A DNA stretch of 64,000 nucleotides from Halobaculum sp. MBLA0143 (GTDB lineage Archaea > Halobacteriota > Halobacteria > Halobacteriales > Haloferacaceae). The notes under the pieces are model-generated. The model did not search any database. It worked only from the letters and a program-made list of their open reading frames with translations, and was not told the DNA's origin. A program made the position numbers and the translations under genes. The stretch lies in NCBI RefSeq assembly GCF_041361465.1, contig NZ_JBGKAC010000002.1, forward strand, positions 62,001 to 126,000. The letters are read 5' to 3'. Below are positions 50,630 through 59,730 of the stretch, one piece after another. Every line of letters starts with the position of its first letter. The first letter of the stretch is position 1.

Positions 50630-52365
50630 GATCCGATCACGATGTCGTAGTTGGGGTCGAACACGCTGTTCGGGTCGACACCGCGGTAGCGGACGAGCGG
50701 CCGCCACCGCACCGGGCCGATCCGGTCGCTGTGGCGGTCGACGTACGGCGACCGCGCACGCGAGAGCTCGAACGTCGGCGTCGGTCCGTCCGAGAGCACG
50801 TAGAACTTCTCGGCCCGCTCTCGATCGCCGTCTGCGTCCGGGTCCTCGTACACGTAGTACGGCGCGAACCGGTCGAAGCCGGCCGCCCGGACGGTGTTGA
50901 CGTACGCCCGGTGGTGGACGGGGTAGCTGTACTTCGAGTACACCCAGGAGACGACCACGCCTCGGTCGGTGAGGTGGTCGGACAACAGTCCGTAGAACTC
51001 CCGGGAGTACAGCGACAACGAGTCGTCGCTCCGGGCGCCGGGGACATCCAACAGGATCAGGTCGTACTCGCGGTCACTCCCGCGGAGGAACCGGAAGGCG
51101 TCGCCGACGGTCGTGTTCAGCCGGTCGTAGCGGTAGGCGCCGTCGTTGAACTGCCGGAGGTACTCCCGCTCGCGGCCCATCTGGAGGAACTCCCCGTCGA
51201 TGTCCACCTGGTCGACGGCGACGCCGTACTCGCGGAGGTTGTCGACGGCGATGTAGTCCCCGCCGCCGATCAACAACACGTCGAGGTCGGCGTAGTTCTC
51301 CGTCCCGTACGCCGACAGCGGCACGTCGACGAGCCCGGCGTGGTAGGACTCCACCCAGGAGTCACACAGTTGGATCGCGTGGTCGAGTCGGAGACACCGC
51401 TCCGTCCCGGCCCGGTCTGCGACCGTCCGGTCGTACACGGTCACCCGCTGGTAGGCGGTCGTCTGGTAGCTCCGGAGGTCCACTTCCACCTGACCCGGGG
51501 CGTAGTCGGCGCGGATGTCGTCTTCCACGTACGACCCCGTGACGACGCGGTCGACCGTCTCCCCGTTGGCGACGAGCCCGGCGTAGCTGCCGGAGACGAG
51601 CAGGCCGACGAGGAGGACGGCCCGCCAGCGGCCGCCCGTCGGCCGCGCTCGGGGGATGGTGAACCTGGACAGCGTCCAGCCGGCGAACGTCACCGCCGCC
51701 AGCGCGTTCAGGAGCCCGAGCGCGAGTACGCTCACGACGAGCCCGTGATCGGGGTACAACACGAGCGCGTAGACGACGGTGCCGGCGAGGCTCCCCAGGT
51801 AGTCGACGCCCAACACCTCCGAGAGCGGGTCGTTGTCGGCCGGCTCCGTCGTGAACAGGGTCGACAGCGTCCCGACGACCGCTCTCCTGGGGAGCCCGCC
51901 GACGAGCGCCAGCCCGGAGCCGTCTCGTTCGTCGACCAACGACTCCAGCAACGGGATCTCGAAGCCGGACAGGAGCCCGACGACGAGGATCGGGAGGTGC
52001 GAGAGCGCCAGCGTCACCGTCGCCTTCGCCGGGAACACCACTCCCGGGAAGGAGTTGAGTGCGATCACGAAGCCGGCGCCCAGCGGCCCGGCGACCGCGA
52101 GGTACACCTCCGTCCGGAGGAAGTTCGACTCCGCGTCGCCCAGCTGCGAGGACAACACCGCGCCGACACCCAGCGAGAACATGTACAGCCCGATCGTGAC
52201 GGAGTAACGCACGACCGTCCCGCCGTAGAAGACGGTCAACAGCTCCGAGTAGACGAGTTCGTACGCGATCGAGCAGAACGCCACCACGAACGTCAACGCC
52301 AACTTCACCCGTCGGTCCGTCACCACACCGAAGACGGGCTCGCGGACCGCGTTCGTGTCACTCAT
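50626..52365 (-). CDS. Membrane-bound aminopropyltransferase-like protein (SpeE family)
   Basis: 579 residues. Seven or so N-terminal membrane helices (KLALTFVVAFCSIAYELVYSELL, VTIGLYMFSLGVGAVLS, ILVVGLLSGFEIPLLESLV and others, to about 265) precede a spermidine-synthase-like Rossmann domain: DVLLIGGGDYIAVDNLREYG (SAM-type glycine loop), VDIDGEFLQMG, VGDAFRFLRGSDREYDLILLDVPG. The polyamine-binding residues cannot be confirmed. Membrane forms of this type are often called spermidine synthase but may have other substrates. It is the second gene of a lipoprotein-SpeE-DUF2617 operon. Confidence 0.8.
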   Translation of the reverse strand: MSDTNAVREPVFGVVTDRRVKLALTFVVAFCSIAYELVYSELLTVFYGGTVVRYSVTIGLYMFSLGVGAVLSSQLGDAESNFLRTEVYLAVAGPLGAGFVIALNSFPGVVFPAKATVTLALSHLPILVVGLLSGFEIPLLESLVDERDGSGLALVGGLPRRAVVGTLSTLFTTEPADNDPLSEVLGVDYLGSLAGTVVYALVLYPDHGLVVSVLALGLLNALAAVTFAGWTLSRFTIPRARPTGGRWRAVLLVGLLVSGSYAGLVANGETVDRVVTGSYVEDDIRADYAPGQVEVDLRSYQTTAYQRVTVYDRTVADRAGTERCLRLDHAIQLCDSWVESYHAGLVDVPLSAYGTENYADLDVLLIGGGDYIAVDNLREYGVAVDQVDIDGEFLQMGREREYLRQFNDGAYRYDRLNTTVGDAFRFLRGSDREYDLILLDVPGARSDDSLSLYSREFYGLLSDHLTDRGVVVSWVYSKYSYPVHHRAYVNTVRAAGFDRFAPYYVYEDPDADGDRERAEKFYVLSDGPTPTFELSRARSPYVDRHSDRIGPVRWRPLVRYRGVDPNSVFDPNYDIVIGS

Positions 52366-52395
52366 CGTCGAACTGGGTCCCGGACGGGCGCGTGT

Positions 52396-53115
52396 TCACA
52401 CCTGCGGTCTGACGTGCCAGGCCTTCTCCATCGTCCAGTTCCCCTCGCGGTCCACCTTCGCGTCGGCCGCCTGCCAGCCGAAGTCCGCGCCGCCGTTCGC
52501 GTGGACGAGGTGGACGCCGAGCCGGTACCAGCCCTCGCGGGGGGTGTCGGCGTCGGTCAACTTCGACAGCGGCGCGCGGACCGTCCCGCCCGGCTCCGGG
52601 TCGTCGCGGGTGCTGTCCCACGGCACCGGCTCGGGGCCCGGGGGGTCGTCCTCGTACTCCGCCGTCGGGCCGAGGTACGCGAAGCCGAGCCGGTCCACCC
52701 GCGCGGGGTACATCCGGAGCTCGTCGTCGTGGTTGTCCCGCCACCGGTTGGCGCCGCCGTAGCCGTGCCAGACGGCCCAGCCGTGACGCCCCTTCGGCGC
52801 GGAGCCGTAGCCGCCGGTGCCGCGACCGGTCGCGCCGCGACCACCGCGACCGCCGCGACCCTTCTGGGCGCTCGCGACTCCGACCGGCGCGAGGTCGTAC
52901 ACGCCGTCGAGACTCGCGTTTACGCTCTGTCGGGACTCCACCTCGATTCGGTCGGCGAACTCCACGACGACGGCGGCGTCCTGCACCCGCACGTCGGCGA
53001 ACACCTGTGCGCGCCGGGGCGGCGGGGACAGGTCGCCGCCGAGGAAGCCGAGACAGCCGGCGAGCCCTGCCGTCGCCGCGCCCGCCGTAGCGCGGAGGTA
53101 CTGGCGTCTGTCCAT
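52396..53115 (-). CDS. Tat-type lipoprotein, Gly-rich, first gene of the SpeE-like operon
   Basis: 239 residues. The signal MDRRQYLRATAGAATAGLAG ends in lipobox Cys21. The mature part has an N-terminal strand-rich domain (VFADVRVQDAAVVVEFADRI), a Gly/Arg-rich low-complexity loop (about 85-105, KGRGGRGGRGATGRGTGG), then a Trp-rich beta part (HGWAVWHGYGGANRWRD, LGFAYLGPTAEYEDDP). It starts the operon, with 30 bp to the SpeE-like gene. No family was recognised, but lipoproteins are common first members of such operons. Confidence 0.65.
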   Translation of the reverse strand: MDRRQYLRATAGAATAGLAGCLGFLGGDLSPPPRRAQVFADVRVQDAAVVVEFADRIEVESRQSVNASLDGVYDLAPVGVASAQKGRGGRGGRGATGRGTGGYGSAPKGRHGWAVWHGYGGANRWRDNHDDELRMYPARVDRLGFAYLGPTAEYEDDPPGPEPVPWDSTRDDPEPGGTVRAPLSKLTDADTPREGWYRLGVHLVHANGGADFGWQAADAKVDREGNWTMEKAWHVRPQV

Positions 53116-53346
53116 ACGCTACCTTGTCTTCGGCTTCTCTCAAGTGTCTTTCTCACCGTGTCAGTGGCTGTGGTGTGACCGCCGAGTGCTAGATCCGCAA
53201 ACGATTTGTGACTATTCCATTTACGTAGACTACGTGATCGCAGTCAGCGCGTCTCCGTCAGTTATCGAATTGGTTTTTGCTAGAACACCTCTTGTCAGCG
53301 CAAATAATTAGACTTAGATACTCTTGTTCTAGACTGGAGCCCACGC

Positions 53347-54522
53347 ATGCAGGGCAGGGCCCAGACTCGCAACGGCGTCTCGCGGCGACAGACACTTGCA
53401 GCGGTGGGGGGCGCGACGGTGTCCGGGCTCGCGGGCGTGCCGGCGACCGTCGTCGGCGACAGCGGACGGGAGAAGCGGATCACGACGCTGGCGACCGGTA
53501 GCAAGAGCCAGGAGACGGTGACGGTCAGCAAGCGGTGGTACCGTCACAAAGAGCAGGCGATCAAGGTGAAGGAGGCACTCAAGCGTCAGCACCTCGGCGA
53601 GAAGGGCGTCCACTCGGTCGGGATCGAGACGGACGACCGGAGTGTCGGTGGCCTCCGCGGGAAGCGCGTTCGGGTCGCGGCGACGCCGGAGCAGGCCGGT
53701 GCGTTGGACGCGGTGCCGAGTTCTGTGGAGGGGATTCCGGTGCGGGCGGTGGAGGCAGAACGGCCGCAGCAGACTGACTGCTACACTGGATCGGCAGACG
53801 ACAGCGACGGTAACGGGAAGAGTGAGTACATCGGAGGAATGACGTTCGAGGGGCTCGAAGACCTCGGCACGAGCAACCCGAGTACCGTACAGGGCGGGAC
53901 GCTGTGCTGTAGAGTCTACAAGGGTGGTACGAAGTACATGATGACGGCACGGCACCCGATAAGTAACGGCGCGTGTGAAAATACCGACATCACTGACGGG
54001 AGCTACGGCTGGGGGCGTTCGAGCAACGACGGGGTCGACTGGCTCGGCGGAGTCGCGCAGGCGTATCAGAAGTTCGACGCTGCGTTGCTCGACCTACGGT
54101 TCCCGAACTACGACGAGTTCACTTACGACATTACAGCGGAGTCGTCTGGTGGGATCATCGGGCGTGTAACCGGTGACGGAATCGACTACCTCCAGTCTGC
54201 AGCAGGCGCCACCGTTCGGAAGCGTGGGCGGGTGACGTGTGAAACAATCGGGACCATCGAAGAGATCCGAGGTGACGTTAGCTACTGCAACGGCTCGGTC
54301 ACCGAGGAGAATCAGATCGTCACCTCACTGGACCAGAAGGTTGGTGACTCGGGCGGTCCAGTGTACAGACACCTCGACGACGGATCGAACCCCGACGACC
54401 TCTACCTCTTGCATATCGCAACTAGACGAACGGATACCAACGGCTACGCACAGGGCTCGTCGGCGAACGCGATGAACAAACAGGAGGGAATCACCTTCGG
54501 CGGGAACCCCTACGACGGGTGA
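53347..54522 (+). CDS. Exported trypsin-like serine protease (PA clan)
   Basis: 391 residues from ATG. A Tat-type signal (VSRRQTLAAVGGATVSGLAG) is followed by a pro-region (to about 155). The protease domain has the chymotrypsin-fold triad: His203 in MMTARHPIS, Asp244 in KFDAALLDL and Ser335 in KVGDSGGPVY. Four to six cysteines (about 187-188, 210, 298, 314) may form disulfides. It probably degrades or processes extracellular protein. Inverted repeats and an AT-rich patch (AAATAATTAGACTTAGATA, 53301-53319) upstream give a likely promoter. It is followed by a membrane-protein gene 18 bp downstream. Confidence 0.85.
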   Translation: MQGRAQTRNGVSRRQTLAAVGGATVSGLAGVPATVVGDSGREKRITTLATGSKSQETVTVSKRWYRHKEQAIKVKEALKRQHLGEKGVHSVGIETDDRSVGGLRGKRVRVAATPEQAGALDAVPSSVEGIPVRAVEAERPQQTDCYTGSADDSDGNGKSEYIGGMTFEGLEDLGTSNPSTVQGGTLCCRVYKGGTKYMMTARHPISNGACENTDITDGSYGWGRSSNDGVDWLGGVAQAYQKFDAALLDLRFPNYDEFTYDITAESSGGIIGRVTGDGIDYLQSAAGATVRKRGRVTCETIGTIEEIRGDVSYCNGSVTEENQIVTSLDQKVGDSGGPVYRHLDDGSNPDDLYLLHIATRRTDTNGYAQGSSANAMNKQEGITFGGNPYDG

Positions 54523-54540
54523 ACGGACGCGAGACAGTTG

Positions 54541-55392
54541 ATGACCACGACTAGAACGGTCGCACGAGGCTCGATCACGCTGGGGCGCCTCTTGACGCGG
54601 GGTGTCGGGACGGTGTGCGCCGCACTCGTCGTCGTGACGCTCCTCACGCCCAGCTACGTCGCTCCCGAGCCCGGCGTCTCCGCCGAGGTCGTTCCGCTGG
54701 CGTATCTCACCGGGACAGGCGACGCACAGAGTGTGTTCGTCTTCCAGTCGATCCTGCTGGCGTTCTACTGGACAGTGGGACGAGCAGCACGCACGGACCG
54801 TCTCGGATTCGTCACCGGCACAGCGCTGTTCGGACTCCTGTCGTCCGTCGGCACCTACGTCTTCGTCCCGAACCCTGGGCCACTGGGGGAGTGGGTTCCG
54901 CTGATCGACGAACTGACGAGAGGAACGGTTCGGGTTCCGTTCGCGGCGTTGCTCACGGCCGCTGCCGTGGCGTGGAACGCCGGACTGCTCGTCGACGACG
55001 ACCCTCGGGCAGTCGCGTCTGACGGCGGTGACTCCGTCTCGCGTGACGACGAGGCGACCCGACGCCGGTCAGTTGTCGCACGGCTCGCTGGGGGGGCGCT
55101 CGTGGGTGCGTGCTTGGTCGTTGGACTCGGCTCGCTCGTGAGTCACTCCCTGCTGCCGACTGTGACGCCCCACACCGCGACGCTGTTCACCGCGTTCGGC
55201 GCGGTCGTCTACGAACTCGTCTCCACGGACTCACTGTACGGCACTGCCGCCCTCGCCGTCGGCGCCTGGATCACCGGCCTCGCCGCGCTCCAGTACGACA
55301 GCGCGCTCCAGGGCGTCGCGCTCCCGGCGGCCGTGCTGCTCACGCTCGCGGCCGGTGGGCTGTGGCTCGACGGACGGTCGCAGGACAACTGA
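54541..55392 (+). CDS. Six-helix membrane protein, tandem paralogue A
   Basis: 283 residues from ATG at 54541 (a TTG directly before it is in frame). Helices at about 22-40, 60-82, 90-108, 135-152, 180-200, 210-225, 232-248 and 255-273. The C-terminal 60 residues (STDSLYGTAALAVGAWITGL then AALQYDSALQGVALPAA) are almost identical to those of the next gene. It lies 18 bp after the protease gene, so it may be a dedicated immunity, anchor or export partner of that protease. No family was recognised. Confidence 0.65.
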   Translation: MTTTRTVARGSITLGRLLTRGVGTVCAALVVVTLLTPSYVAPEPGVSAEVVPLAYLTGTGDAQSVFVFQSILLAFYWTVGRAARTDRLGFVTGTALFGLLSSVGTYVFVPNPGPLGEWVPLIDELTRGTVRVPFAALLTAAAVAWNAGLLVDDDPRAVASDGGDSVSRDDEATRRRSVVARLAGGALVGACLVVGLGSLVSHSLLPTVTPHTATLFTAFGAVVYELVSTDSLYGTAALAVGAWITGLAALQYDSALQGVALPAAVLLTLAAGGLWLDGRSQDN

Positions 55393-55496
55393 GACGACGA
55401 GACTGGCGGAAGCGAACGAAACAGCCCGAACCGGACCATCGCGCCGCCGCCACAACCACAAGTATCGTACTAATCGAGACGAAACAGGCAACGACG

Positions 55497-56357
55497 GTGT
55501 TCGACACACTGGAGCCGTTCACCACGAACTCACGAGCAATCGGCGACCGAGTGGCAACGATCGGCTACTGGCTCGTCCGTGCGGCCACGGTTGTCGGCAC
55601 AGCCGTTTTTCTCCTCGGACTGCTACTCCCGGCCTCGACGGGACCGTACGGTTCCGGGTTCGCGGTGTCGTATCTCGTCGGGAACCTGAACGCGCGACGG
55701 GTCTTCTTATCGTACGGGACGGCGATGTGCTTCTACACTGCGTTCGACAGGATTGTCAAGACGAAGCAGATAACCTCTGCGGGTGTTCTCGCATTAGTCG
55801 CGTTCGCTTTGCTCGGAGACGTGAGCCTCTCGCTCCGGTCACGGCCGCTCCAGCTGCTACCGTTTGTCGACGGGCCAATCCCGTTCTACTTTCAGTTCCC
55901 CTCCACGACGGTACTCACCGCCGGAATCGCAGTGTGGGCAGTTGGATCTATCGTCTGCGACGGTGTTGCCGCCACAACCGGAGTCGACGACAGTCGAGCT
56001 ACTGACAAGGAGTCGCTCAGTGCCCAACTCGAACGACGGCGGTGGTACGTCGTCTCACTGATTGCAGGGTACACGGTCGTCGTAGCCTGCCTCGTCTCGG
56101 GGGTGACGCCGGTGTTACCCGTTCCATTCGTGCCCAGGACCTGGAGCGAGGTGGCACCGGTTCTCCTGCTGTTCGGCTTCGCCGCCTACGGATTCGTCTC
56201 GACGGACTCCCTGTACGGCACCACTGTCCTCGCGGCCGGCGCGTGGATCACCGGCCTCGCCGCGCTCCAGTACGACGGCGCTCTTCCGGGTGTCGCGCTC
56301 CCGGCGGCCCTCCTCCTCACCCTCGCGGCCGGCGGGCTGTGGCTCGACGGGCGGTAG
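55497..56357 (+). CDS. Six-helix membrane protein, tandem paralogue B
   Basis: GTG at 55497 gives 286 residues; the longer frame to 55110 is a shadow of the previous gene. The same helix layout as paralogue A and a near-identical end (STDSLYGTTVLAAGAWITGL, AALQYDGALPGVALPAALLL). At DNA level a 33-base block is identical between the two ends (around 55267 and 56247), while the N-terminal halves have diverged. This fits a duplication with recent gene conversion at the 3' end. Function unknown. Confidence 0.65.
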   Translation: MFDTLEPFTTNSRAIGDRVATIGYWLVRAATVVGTAVFLLGLLLPASTGPYGSGFAVSYLVGNLNARRVFLSYGTAMCFYTAFDRIVKTKQITSAGVLALVAFALLGDVSLSLRSRPLQLLPFVDGPIPFYFQFPSTTVLTAGIAVWAVGSIVCDGVAATTGVDDSRATDKESLSAQLERRRWYVVSLIAGYTVVVACLVSGVTPVLPVPFVPRTWSEVAPVLLLFGFAAYGFVSTDSLYGTTVLAAGAWITGLAALQYDGALPGVALPAALLLTLAAGGLWLDGR

Positions 56358-56386
56358 TGAGCCACCACACTCGCCCGGACACCATC

Positions 56387-57670
56387 TCACTCCTCCCGCT
56401 CCACTTCGCGGTCGAAGACAGCCACCACGGGGTCGACGCTGGAGAGGTGTGGCAGTCGGTGATTCGTCTCGCGGCACTCCACGACGAGCGTCTCCGTGTC
56501 GAGCAGGCGGTCGACGAGGTCGCGTTCCACCCGGAGTCCGGTCTCGTCCCACGGCGCGACGCGCCACAGCGTCGCCTCGAACCGCGTGTCGCGCGCGGTC
56601 ACGCCGTCGTCCGTGACGCGGTACACCACCGCCCCGAAACGGAGCCAGTGGTCGAGACACGACAGTCCCGCCACGACGAGCGCCGTCACGGAGAGAATCC
56701 CGACCACGAACGACCACACACCGCCGATGGCGAACGGGACCGCCGCGAGCCCCCCGAGGACGGCGAGCGTCGGGACCCCGCCGTCGGCGAGACGGGTCAG
56801 CCCACCCAGGACGCGACTCCACGACGCCGGGCGGATCCGTCTGGCGTCCGGCGCGGCGGTAGCGACATCGCCGTCAGACACTGGCGTGTCGCCCGACGAA
56901 GCGTCGTCTGCTCGGTTGTCCCCGTCGCCGTCGAGGCCGACGGACGCACGGATTCGGTCGCCGTACAGCCCCGCGAGGTCGAGGAGCGACTTGCCCGCGA
57001 GGATCACGAACAGCAACGGGAGTTCGGCCACGTCCGGGTCGACGGAGCCGATGGTCGCTTCGGGGCCACGGGTCACCGTGGCGGCACCTACCAGCGTGAA
57101 CAGGCCCAGGAGGAAGAACGCGGTGAGTCGGACCGCGGCGCCGAGGGCGGCCCGACGCGGGTCTCTCGTCCGGTCGCCGCCGTCGACGGCGTCCGCGATG
57201 CTCCCGGCCAGATCCGTCCCGACGACGAGCACGGCGACGACGCCGACGCGTTCGATCGCTCGGGCGTCGACCGGCTCCGTGCCGAACGGGGCCAGTAGGA
57301 CGCCGCCGGTGGCGACCCAGACGAACAGGAACACCGCGAGCAACAACGGGAAGGTGAGCGCCGACGCGATCCAGAGGCGACGGCCGACGACCGGGAGCCG
57401 GACGTTCGCTCCGCGGGCGGCCAACGGGCCCAGGATCGTCGCGTCGCTGTCGACGCTCTGGGGCGGGCCGGCGAACGGCACCCGCACCAGCGTGAACACG
57501 GCGACGAAGCCGAGTTCGAGCCAGTACAACACGAGGAGGTCGACGACGCTCCAGCCGAGCGCGACGACGCCGACGACGGGCAGGAGGTTCGTGACGGCGA
57601 GCGCGAGCAGCCGACGGCGACGGGGGTCGTCGCGGAGCCACGCCCGCAGCGAGTGGTGGAGGGCAGGCAC
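56387..57670 (-). CDS. DUF6498-like membrane protein with C-terminal PH-like domain
   Basis: 427 residues. The start LLALAVTNLLPVVGVVALGW and VVDLLVLYWLELGFVAVFTL is the pattern of the haloarchaeal DUF6498 family. About seven helices follow, with an acidic loop near 245-275 (DGDGDNRADDASSGD). The last 100 residues (VVYRVTDDGVTARDTRFEATLWRVAPWDE) are cytoplasmic and resemble a bacterial PH-like domain. No transport or catalytic motif was seen. It converges on paralogue B. Confidence 0.6.
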   Translation of the reverse strand: MPALHHSLRAWLRDDPRRRRLLALAVTNLLPVVGVVALGWSVVDLLVLYWLELGFVAVFTLVRVPFAGPPQSVDSDATILGPLAARGANVRLPVVGRRLWIASALTFPLLLAVFLFVWVATGGVLLAPFGTEPVDARAIERVGVVAVLVVGTDLAGSIADAVDGGDRTRDPRRAALGAAVRLTAFFLLGLFTLVGAATVTRGPEATIGSVDPDVAELPLLFVILAGKSLLDLAGLYGDRIRASVGLDGDGDNRADDASSGDTPVSDGDVATAAPDARRIRPASWSRVLGGLTRLADGGVPTLAVLGGLAAVPFAIGGVWSFVVGILSVTALVVAGLSCLDHWLRFGAVVYRVTDDGVTARDTRFEATLWRVAPWDETGLRVERDLVDRLLDTETLVVECRETNHRLPHLSSVDPVVAVFDREVEREE

Positions 57671-57738
57671 CGACGGCGGTTCGGTGGGGGGTCGCGTAAG
57701 TGGGTCGGTTTCGGCAGCCGATCGTCTCTGGATGGGTG

Positions 57739-59424
57739 TCAGTCGTCGTCGGTGCTCTCACCCAGTGTGACCTTTTTAGGGTCTCGTTCGAGTTCCCGCC
57801 GCTGATCCTCCGGGAAAGCCTCGACGATCGTGTCATCGGAGGTCGTGAGGATGTACTGGCGGTCGTCGTCTTCGGTGACGAACGAGAGCAGTTCCCCAGT
57901 CGCCCGATCGTCGAGGTGGTCGAACGGCTCGTCGAGGACGAGCGCGTTCAGCGGGAGCCGATCACCGAGCGTCTCGTGGAGCGTGACAGCGAACGAGAGG
58001 CACAGGACCTGTTCTTCTGCGTCTCCGAGTCCGTTGTCCTGCGCGTGGTAGCTGCGGTCTGGGTCGCCAGCGACGACGATGCCGTCGTTGGCGTTCAGAC
58101 CAATCTCCTCCGCGAGCGACGGAGCCATCGTCTCGAAGTTGGCTGTCCAGCGCTCCTGAAAGTCGATGACTCGGTCTCTGACCTCCCGCTGGATCGACTG
58201 GAACTCCTCTTCGAGTTCTTCGGCTCGTGCCTCCCGCTCCTCGATCTCTCTGGGGATCTCTTCCAGCCGCTCTTCATCCGTCTCGATCTCGGTCTCGCAC
58301 CGCTCGATCTTCTGGCGAAGCTCCTCGGCCTCCTCGCGCGCCTTCTCTACGAGTCGATCGACATTCCGGTTGCGGAGGTTCAGCCGACGGAGGAGTTCAT
58401 CGTCCAGTTCTCCCAGGCCTGGCTGTTCCGACTGGAGTCGTTCGATCCGCTCTTCGACCTCCTGTAGGTCCTCCTCCAGTTCTGCGATCTGCTCGTCCAG
58501 TTCTTCTGTCGCCTCGTCGTCCTCGTCCGGCAACAGGAGCGTGTCGAAGCTCGCCTCACGGGCGCACAGCGGACAACAGTCAGAGTCGATCCGGCTCTGC
58601 GCGGTCTCGTCCGACACGGAACCGCCGCACACCCGACAACCGAGGTCGAACTCCTCGGGCGACGGCTTCGAGGAGTCGTTTTCGAGGCGCTGGCGGCGGT
58701 GGCGAGCCTCCTGAAGTTCCTCTTCCAACTCCTGGCGCTCCTCGTAGGCGACCTGGATCCTCTCGTCCAACTCTGCGTGTTCTGCCAACGTCTCGCGGAT
58801 CTCCTCAAGCAGACCGTCCTCGTAGAGGTCCACGATCCGTTCTTCCTCCGCAAGCTTCTCTTCGAGGTCCTTGAGTTTCGAGCGGTACCTCTCCAGGCTG
58901 GTCTCGGTGCTCGATCTCTCTCCTTCGAGGTCTCTGATCTCGTCCTTCTTGTCGTCCTTCTTACCGCGGAGTCTGTCGATCTCGTCGTACTTCTCTGGCG
59001 CGACAGCTCTGCGGACGAGGTTCATCACTTCGTCCTCGCCTGTCTTTGAGAGTGGGAGGTCACTGACCTCTGAGGGGAAGAAGAAGTACTCACGGAAGGG
59101 GAGGCCACTGAGCCTCTCCCCCCGCTCTTTTCGAGCCATTCCAGCCTCGAACTCCTCTCCACCAGGCGTTGTGAGTACGTGTCCACTGCTGTTCGCGTCG
59201 TACTCTGTACCGTCTGAGAACCTCGTTTCGACACGAGCACCGTTGCCCGCGGTCTTGCCCCAGCGCTCACTGGTGAGACAGTGACTAACGGCCGAGAACG
59301 TCAGCGACTTCCCCACCTTGTTCCGACCGTGGATGACGTGTGTCTTACCGCGTGGCTCCAGCCGTGGCTCCTCGTATCTCTGCGACTCTCCGAACGTCTT
59401 GATGTCGATCTTGTTGATTTCCAT
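57739..59424 (-). CDS. SMC/Rad50-like ATPase with CxxC hook-like motifs
   Basis: 561 residues. Walker A is GRNKVGKS (33-40). A long coiled coil runs from about 140 to 440, interrupted at about 262-294 by CRVC and CPLC pairs, like a zinc hook or zinc finger. The C-terminal head has the signature-like GLGDAEEQVLCLSFAV (about 460) and Walker B LNALVLDEPFDHLDD (about 493-507). It is much shorter than Rad50 (about 800-900) and no Mre11 gene is near, so it probably belongs to the archaeal SMC-related proteins. It may act in chromosome maintenance or defence. The 306-bp AT-rich gap upstream holds its promoter. Confidence 0.85.
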   Translation of the reverse strand: MEINKIDIKTFGESQRYEEPRLEPRGKTHVIHGRNKVGKSLTFSAVSHCLTSERWGKTAGNGARVETRFSDGTEYDANSSGHVLTTPGGEEFEAGMARKERGERLSGLPFREYFFFPSEVSDLPLSKTGEDEVMNLVRRAVAPEKYDEIDRLRGKKDDKKDEIRDLEGERSSTETSLERYRSKLKDLEEKLAEEERIVDLYEDGLLEEIRETLAEHAELDERIQVAYEERQELEEELQEARHRRQRLENDSSKPSPEEFDLGCRVCGGSVSDETAQSRIDSDCCPLCAREASFDTLLLPDEDDEATEELDEQIAELEEDLQEVEERIERLQSEQPGLGELDDELLRRLNLRNRNVDRLVEKAREEAEELRQKIERCETEIETDEERLEEIPREIEEREARAEELEEEFQSIQREVRDRVIDFQERWTANFETMAPSLAEEIGLNANDGIVVAGDPDRSYHAQDNGLGDAEEQVLCLSFAVTLHETLGDRLPLNALVLDEPFDHLDDRATGELLSFVTEDDDRQYILTTSDDTIVEAFPEDQRRELERDPKKVTLGESTDDD

Positions 59425-59730
59425 TGTGATCGATCGTGTTCACTCATCTGCCGTTACAGCCGTCCAGTCTGTGTCTGGCTTCGACAGACTGCCACCGTTA
59501 GAACTGATTACCGTTCTGTGCTTGCACATCGACTGCACCGGGTAATAAGAATTGTCGTTAATGTGCTAAGCTAAGTATCTAGCGCAAGACAAATCGTCAG
59601 CTCAGTAACAAACACGATTCTGTTAGAATTTCAACTTTACTGGAACGACCCCCGGTTTACTCCACACACCACCCCCAGCCACGGAGACACACGACGGAGA
59701 TTCAAGTGACTCCGGGCGGGCAGGACGGAC
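59425..59730. other. AT-rich intergenic region between divergent genes
   Basis: No gene is seen. The stretch 59500-59640 is markedly AT-rich (GGGTAATAAGAATTGTCGTTAA, quoted in part; GTTAGAATTTCAACTTTACT), far from the window average. GCTAAGCTAAG (59567-59577) is a short direct repeat. It should hold promoters of the SMC-like gene and possibly of the bactofilin-like gene. Such a patch could also be a recent insertion remnant or a protein-binding region. Confidence 0.5.
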
